The notes below the pieces were generated by a model. That model saw nothing but the letters and a program-made list of their open reading frames with translations, ran no database searches and was not told the origin of the DNA. Shown here piece by piece: positions 6,579 to 10,249 of a stretch of DNA of 10,249 nucleotides. Where the stretch lies: assembly GCA_021199865.1 (NCBI GenBank), contig JAJQHG010000100.1, positions 1-10,249 on the forward strand, read 5' to 3'. Numbering within the stretch: the stretch's first letter is position 1; every line of letters begins with the position of its first letter. Source of the DNA: Methanosphaera sp. (GTDB taxonomy: Archaea; Methanobacteriota; Methanobacteria; Methanobacteriales; Methanobacteriaceae). The position numbers and the translations under genes are program-made.

Positions 6579-6773
6579 ATGCCTGATAATCAAATGGATG
6601 ATATAGAAACTATAAATGCTAGGCTTGATCGTCTAGAAGAACGTTTAGAGGATTCTCATGCAGAATTTTCACAACGTGCTGGAAAAAGTATGGGTAGAGA
6701 TATTGGAATATTATATGGTATAATAATAGCATTAGTATTTATCATAATTTTAATGAAGCTAAATATATTATGA
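6579..6773 (+). CDS. mtrG: Mtr methyltransferase subunit G (single-span, short form)
   Basis: A 64-residue subunit. Residues about 8-32 (INARLDRLEERLEDSHAEF) form a strong heptad pattern typical of the MtrG stalk. KSMGRDIGILYG (about 36-47) is the best conserved family motif, and the rest (about 43-63) is the membrane anchor. The Methanothermobacter protein is longer at its N-terminus (about 86 residues), so this form lacks part of that extension. No upstream in-frame start is available because the mtrF stop lies three bases away and GGGGG (6567-6571) fits the ATG at 6579. The stop codon TGA leads straight into GGTG for mtrH. Confidence 0.9.
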   Translation: MPDNQMDDIETINARLDRLEERLEDSHAEFSQRAGKSMGRDIGILYGIIIALVFIIILMKLNIL

Positions 6774-6786
6774 GGTGTTATGAGAA

Positions 6787-7719
6787 ATGTTTAAATTTGA
6801 GAAGAAACAGGAAGTATTTGATATTTATGGAGTTAAGATTGGTGGACAACCTGGTGAATATCCAACAGTACTTGCAGGTACAATATTTTATGCAGGACAC
6901 AACATAATATCTGATGAATCCAAGGGTGAGTTTGATAAGTCTAAGGCAGAAGAACTTATTAATACTATGGATGAGATGACTGATATCACTGGAAATCCTA
7001 ATCTTATACAGATATTTGGTGCAACAGATGAGGCACTAATAAAATATATAGATTTTGTAACATCCATATCTGATTCACCATTTCTCATAGATTCTACTGC
7101 ATCTGAGGCTAGAATTGCTGGAGCTAAACATGTTAATGAGACAGGACTAGCGGAACGTACAGTATATAATTCAATTAATATGTCTATTGATACAGATGAA
7201 ATTAATGCAATAACAGAATCTGATATAACATCAGCCATAATACTTGGTTTTAACCCAACAAATCCTGGCGTAGAAGGTAAAATTGAGTTATGGGATAATG
7301 GTTCTGGAGTACTGGATAAGGGATTACTTGAAATAGCATCTGATTGTGGAATTACTAAGCCCTTAATGGATGTTTCTGTAACACCACTTTCACAGGGTGG
7401 AGGTAGTGCAGTAAAAGCAACAATTAATGAGAAAAGTAAATGGGGCTATCCTGCTGGTAGTGGTGTACATAATGTACCTTCATCATGGGACTGGGTAAAA
7501 CAGTATAAGAAGGAGTACCCCGAGGTTTGGCCTGTATGTGATATAGGAGCAAACATTATTCAACAGATGGTTGGTGGAGACTTTGTACTGTTTGGTCCAA
7601 TAGAAAATACTAGGAGGGCATTTAGTGCATGTGCAATGACAGACATGTTTATTAGTGAGGCAAACTCTGAGATAGGAGTTAAGCCTGTTGAATCACATCC
7701 ATATAATAAATTATTATGA
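6787..7719 (+). CDS. mtrH: Mtr methyltransferase subunit H, methyl-H4MPT:corrinoid methyltransferase
   Basis: A 310-residue cytoplasmic subunit with the TIM-barrel fold of pterin methyltransferases. It takes the methyl group from N5-methyl-tetrahydromethanopterin and gives it to the corrinoid of MtrA. Family marks are GGQPGEYPTVLAGTIFYAGH (19-38), IDSTASEARIAGA (101-113), YNSINMSI (127-134), ILGFNPTNPGVEGK (152-165) and GSGVHNVPSSWDW (224-236). The length is normal. The ATG at 6787 lies 9 bases after GGTG (6774-6777). An earlier ATG at 6780 opens a frame that stops after four codons and is not a start. It is the last mtr gene but not the end of the operon, since the next gene begins four bases after its stop. 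Confidence 0.95.
   Translation: MFKFEKKQEVFDIYGVKIGGQPGEYPTVLAGTIFYAGHNIISDESKGEFDKSKAEELINTMDEMTDITGNPNLIQIFGATDEALIKYIDFVTSISDSPFLIDSTASEARIAGAKHVNETGLAERTVYNSINMSIDTDEINAITESDITSAIILGFNPTNPGVEGKIELWDNGSGVLDKGLLEIASDCGITKPLMDVSVTPLSQGGGSAVKATINEKSKWGYPAGSGVHNVPSSWDWVKQYKKEYPEVWPVCDIGANIIQQMVGGDFVLFGPIENTRRAFSACAMTDMFISEANSEIGVKPVESHPYNKLL
7675..7678 (+). promoter_or_regulatory. Possible ribosome binding site for an upstream TTG start of marker 14
   Basis: GGAG within the mtrH coding sequence lies 9 bases before a TTG at 7688 that is in frame with the marker 14 gene. It overlaps conserved mtrH codons (Ile-Gly-Val), so it may be coincidental. Confidence 0.3.
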
Positions 7720-7723
7720 TACC

Positions 7724-9067
7724 ATGATGCCTAATAGAGTAACTATACCTGTAATAGATCCTATTAAAATAACAGATCAATTCTATACAGTCTTATCTGT
7801 AGAACTAGGAAATACTACTATAAAAGCTATTCTCATGACCACCAATATTAAGACGAATCAGAGTTATATGGTAAATAAGCTTGTAAGACTTACAAGAGAT
7901 ATTAGACAACCAAAGACTGATGAAGAATTATTTGGTTATACTATATGGGAGAAGCCATTAACATATGAGTCTATAAAGAGTGCTATTACTAGTATTATCC
8001 TTGATTGTTTAGATAATGTTGGTTTAAGTGTTGGTGATGTTGACTTTGTTGTTAGATCTACAGGTATAGTTGCACTATCTAAATTATCCTCTGATGTTGG
8101 AACTATTATTAAAGCATTATCTGATGGTTGTCTTGAAGCGGGTATAAAACCATCTAAAATGGTAGCTCCTTTTTCTAAGAATAATATACCTGAACATATA
8201 CGTAAATACTCTTTTTTAAGTACTGTTGAATTTGATGGGTCTGTTGTTAGTGTAAGACCACCTAAGAAGTCTGGTGTTAGTAGTAATCAGATGGAAGGTG
8301 AACTTGTAACAGCAGGTATTAAATTAGCAGCCAAGAATTCACCTGTTGATTATAGGAATCCTGTTATATCTATTGATATGGGTACTACTCTTGCTGGTCA
8401 GGTAGTTGATAATACTAAGCCATATGCTAATTTACTGTGTAACTATGTTGGTCTTGCTGGTGGTATTTCTGATATTATTCTTAGGGGATCTAATATTATT
8501 GATGAAAAGTCCTCTACAATAAACCTAGAAAATCCTGATATTAATGCTGAATATAATGATAAGTTAATATCAACAAACACAATTAAATTACATGAATATA
8601 TTGATATTATGGAAGTTCCACCCAATCTTGATGAATTTGGATCAGTTGGAATAAATCCATCAACAGATAACATAAAACTTATAGGTTCACGCATAAATAA
8701 TGAGGATAAACTTATTGATAAATTCATTAATATTAGCAATGATTATACTACTCCTGATGTATTTGCACAGATTGATGATTTATATGCATATCTAATTAAG
8801 AGATTGATTGACACAACAAAAACTCTTAATATTATTAGTGATGATATGACTCTTGGTATCACTGGACGTGCAGGAATCACAGGTCATAAACCAGAACTAA
8901 TATGTAAATATTTAAATGATGATTTTAGTAATGTAATCTTTGTTGATGATGGGCTAGCTCTTGGATCTGTTATGATGGCTCGTTGTATGAATTCTCTTGG
9001 TAGTCCTACAAATCCTATTGGTGGATCAAGGGGCGGAATGTGTATTATGCAACAGAGAATCAAGTAA
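7724..9067 (+). CDS. Methanogenesis marker protein 14, ASKHA-type putative ATPase
   Basis: A 447-residue protein from ATG 7724, matching methanogenesis marker 14, a family found essentially only in methanogens and without an established function. It looks like an actin/Hsp70/sugar-kinase (ASKHA) fold. VLSVELGNTTIKAI (23-36) is a phosphate-1-like loop, VVRSTG (109-114) follows the first half, NPVISIDMGTTLAGQV (212-227) is a second phosphate loop, and ITGRAGITG (379-387) and VDDGLALGS (407-415) are adenosine-motif candidates. MEGELVTAGIKLA is another family mark. No clustered cysteines suggest an Fe-S domain. It follows mtrH by 4 bases, so it is in the mtr operon. The start is uncertain: ATG 7724 or 7727 lacks a ribosome binding site, whereas TTG at 7688, inside mtrH, has GGAG 9 bases upstream and would add 12 residues. 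Confidence 0.85.
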   Translation: MMPNRVTIPVIDPIKITDQFYTVLSVELGNTTIKAILMTTNIKTNQSYMVNKLVRLTRDIRQPKTDEELFGYTIWEKPLTYESIKSAITSIILDCLDNVGLSVGDVDFVVRSTGIVALSKLSSDVGTIIKALSDGCLEAGIKPSKMVAPFSKNNIPEHIRKYSFLSTVEFDGSVVSVRPPKKSGVSSNQMEGELVTAGIKLAAKNSPVDYRNPVISIDMGTTLAGQVVDNTKPYANLLCNYVGLAGGISDIILRGSNIIDEKSSTINLENPDINAEYNDKLISTNTIKLHEYIDIMEVPPNLDEFGSVGINPSTDNIKLIGSRINNEDKLIDKFINISNDYTTPDVFAQIDDLYAYLIKRLIDTTKTLNIISDDMTLGITGRAGITGHKPELICKYLNDDFSNVIFVDDGLALGSVMMARCMNSLGSPTNPIGGSRGGMCIMQQRIK

Positions 9068-9075
9068 TATATTAA

Positions 9076-9112
9076 CTTTCTGCTTTTTAAATCTATTTTT
9101 ATTAATATTTTC
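9076..9112 (+). terminator. T-rich terminator of the mcrC-mtr-marker 14 operon
   Basis: Three T-rich tracts follow the last stop codon: CTTTCTGCTTTTT, CTATTTTT and TATTTTC. Successive oligo-T tracts are the usual archaeal intrinsic stop, and no hairpin is evident. It ends where the opposite-strand terminator begins. Confidence 0.55.
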
Positions 9113-9130
9113 AAAAAAAAAGTATAAAAA
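9113..9130 (-). terminator. T9 terminator of htpX
   Basis: On the minus strand the htpX stop is followed by CTTTTTATAC and then a run of nine T (the A9 tract at 9113-9121). This forms a strong oligo-T stop for the convergent gene. Confidence 0.6.
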
Positions 9131-9139
9131 GGGGATTAT

Positions 9140-10012
9140 TTAGTAATTATTTGTCTTACTCATTTCTTCTAGTCTTTGTATTCTATCAGCAGTGCTTGGA
9201 TGTGTTGAGAATAAATTTGCCATTTTACTTCCACGGTTTCCAAATGGATTCATAATAAACATATGTGCATCAGTTGTTTTTGCATCAGTCATAGGGTTCT
9301 GTATTGTACCAAACTCTATTTTTCTAAGAGCACTAGCTAGAGCTAGAGGATTACCACATATTTGTGCACCTGTAGCATCAGCTTTATATTCTCTTGATCT
9401 ACTAATTGACATTTGAATAATTGCTGCTGCTATAGGACCGATTATGGATACTAGAATTGCACCAATAATTGATCCCATATTTTCTTCGTCATCTGCGAAT
9501 ATAAATGCATATGAACCCCAGTTAGCTATTGCGGTTATCATACCAGCTATGGTTGCTGCTACTGAACTAATTAAAATATCTTTATTTTTTATATGTCCAA
9601 GTTCGTGTGATAGAACTCCTCTAAGCTCTTGTTCATCAAGCATATTTAATAATCCAGATGTAACAGCCACTACTGCATGATCCTCATTACGTCCTGTTGC
9701 GAATGCATTAGGATCATTTGATGGTATTATTGCTACTCTAGGTTTTTTTATTCCAGCATTGGTTGATAGTTCACCAATAATTCTGTGTAGATTTGGTGAT
9801 TCCTGTTCTGAAACTATTTTTGCTTTATATGATGATAGAGCTATTGAATCAGAATAGAAATATGATATGAAGTTCATTATTATTGCTAAAACTAATCCTA
9901 TAAGGATACCTAATGAGCCTATACCTATAACATTACCTATGATTCCACAGACAACTATTAGTACAGCTGACATGAATCCTAAGAGGACTGCTGTTTTCAG
10001 ATTTTCATACAT
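9140..10012 (-). CDS. htpX: HtpX-type membrane zinc metalloprotease (M48 family)
   Basis: A 290-residue membrane protease of the HtpX family, which in bacteria degrades misfolded membrane proteins; archaeal homologues are assumed to do similar quality control. Two N-terminal spans (about 8-27 and 31-52) precede the catalytic part. NAFATG (102-107), the zinc motif HELGH (136-140) and the third-ligand motif SREYKADA (206-213, with Glu208) are all intact. Two more hydrophobic stretches (about 148-168 and 181-202) lie between them. The C-terminus has the FSTHPSTADRIQRLEEM stretch typical of the family. The length is normal. The ATG at 10012 is preceded by AAGGA about 10 bases upstream. It faces the mtr operon tail to tail and is probably transcribed alone. 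A functional link to methanogenesis is not indicated. Confidence 0.93.
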   Translation of the reverse strand: MYENLKTAVLLGFMSAVLIVVCGIIGNVIGIGSLGILIGLVLAIIMNFISYFYSDSIALSSYKAKIVSEQESPNLHRIIGELSTNAGIKKPRVAIIPSNDPNAFATGRNEDHAVVAVTSGLLNMLDEQELRGVLSHELGHIKNKDILISSVAATIAGMITAIANWGSYAFIFADDEENMGSIIGAILVSIIGPIAAAIIQMSISRSREYKADATGAQICGNPLALASALRKIEFGTIQNPMTDAKTTDAHMFIMNPFGNRGSKMANLFSTHPSTADRIQRLEEMSKTNNY

Positions 10013-10069
10013 TTCATATTTTTCCTTAATATTTTTAGTTAATATATTTCATTAACATTACATATAAAA

Positions 10070-10082
10070 TTTTTATATATCT
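10070..10082 (-). promoter_or_regulatory. Candidate TATA box for htpX
   Basis: Minus-strand AGATATATAAAAA is a good archaeal TATA-like element about 58-70 bases before the htpX start. It would give a leader of roughly 35 bases. The surroundings are highly A/T-rich, so confidence is limited. Confidence 0.35.
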
Positions 10083-10249
10083 ACAAAATTCAATTGTATT
10101 GTTATATAATGATATATCTCTTATTTAATTATTCTAGTTAGCTATATTCTTAAATACTTCTATTCAAATCTTGATAATAATAAATAATATACTAAACATA
10201 ACCTAATATTAATAGATTTTATTTATGAATACCAAATAATCTAATTTTT
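10083..10249. other. Non-coding A/T-rich right edge
   Basis: I see no open frame longer than a few codons on either strand, no RNA gene and no repeat of note. The ATG at 10225 stops after four codons. The region probably belongs to the upstream control sequence of htpX and of a gene beyond the window. Confidence 0.5.

Noticed and set aside
7724..9067. Marker 14 as a true RamA/RACo-type Fe-S corrinoid activase
   Set aside because: Its six cysteines are scattered and no ferredoxin-like or [2Fe-2S] motif is present, so only a functional analogy is kept as a hypothesis.
9068..9139. A possible attachment site or mobile-element scar in the A9/T-rich spacer
   Set aside because: The spacer is fully explained by two convergent oligo-T terminators. 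There are no flanking repeats or integrase genes.

Overview
This window is a piece of a very AT-rich methanogen chromosome. The genes present, the archaeal-type signals and the strong A/T codon bias point to the Methanobacteriales, most likely Methanosphaera or a close relative. The genus is inferred from composition and gene layout, not from a database match. The core is a complete set of genes for the sodium-pumping methyltransferase Mtr (N5-methyl-tetrahydromethanopterin:coenzyme M methyltransferase) in the order mtrE-D-C-B-A-F-G-H. It is preceded by mcrC and followed by the gene for methanogenesis marker protein 14.

Layout from left to right. Positions 1-104 hold the 3' end of a plus-strand gene, possibly the FO synthase subunit gene cofG. 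On the minus strand, mmp10 (2112-871), a radical-SAM/B12 arginine methyltransferase for methyl-coenzyme M reductase (MCR), is followed with an ATGA overlap by taw2 (874-143), a wyosine-pathway tRNA enzyme. A 235-base A/T-rich divergent control region (2113-2347) contains a three-copy direct repeat and candidate TATA boxes. From 2348 to 9067 a single plus-strand operon of ten genes runs with overlaps or gaps of at most 15 bases. A short T-rich/A-rich spacer (9068-9139) separates it from a convergent minus-strand gene for an HtpX-type membrane zinc protease (10012-9140). The remaining 237 bases (10013-10249) are non-coding and hold the htpX upstream region.

How the genes fit together. MtrA carries a corrinoid. 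MtrH transfers the methyl group from methyl-H4MPT to it, and MtrC/D/E form the membrane part that couples transfer to coenzyme M with sodium translocation. MtrB, MtrF and MtrG are small single-span subunits. McrC belongs to the MCR activation machinery, Mmp10 modifies an arginine of the MCR alpha subunit, and marker 14 is an ASKHA-type (actin/Hsp70-like) protein found only with methanogenesis. The locus therefore groups the last two steps of methanogenesis with their maturation factors, while the MCR structural genes mcrBDGA are absent from the place where mcrC suggests they once stood.

I found no mobile element, CRISPR array, RNA gene or clearly unknown multi-gene system. The points most worth following up are the mcrC gene stranded in front of mtr, marker 14 as a ninth mtr-linked gene with two possible starts, the triple repeat in front of mcrC, and Shine-Dalgarno sites embedded in the 3' ends of the mtr genes.
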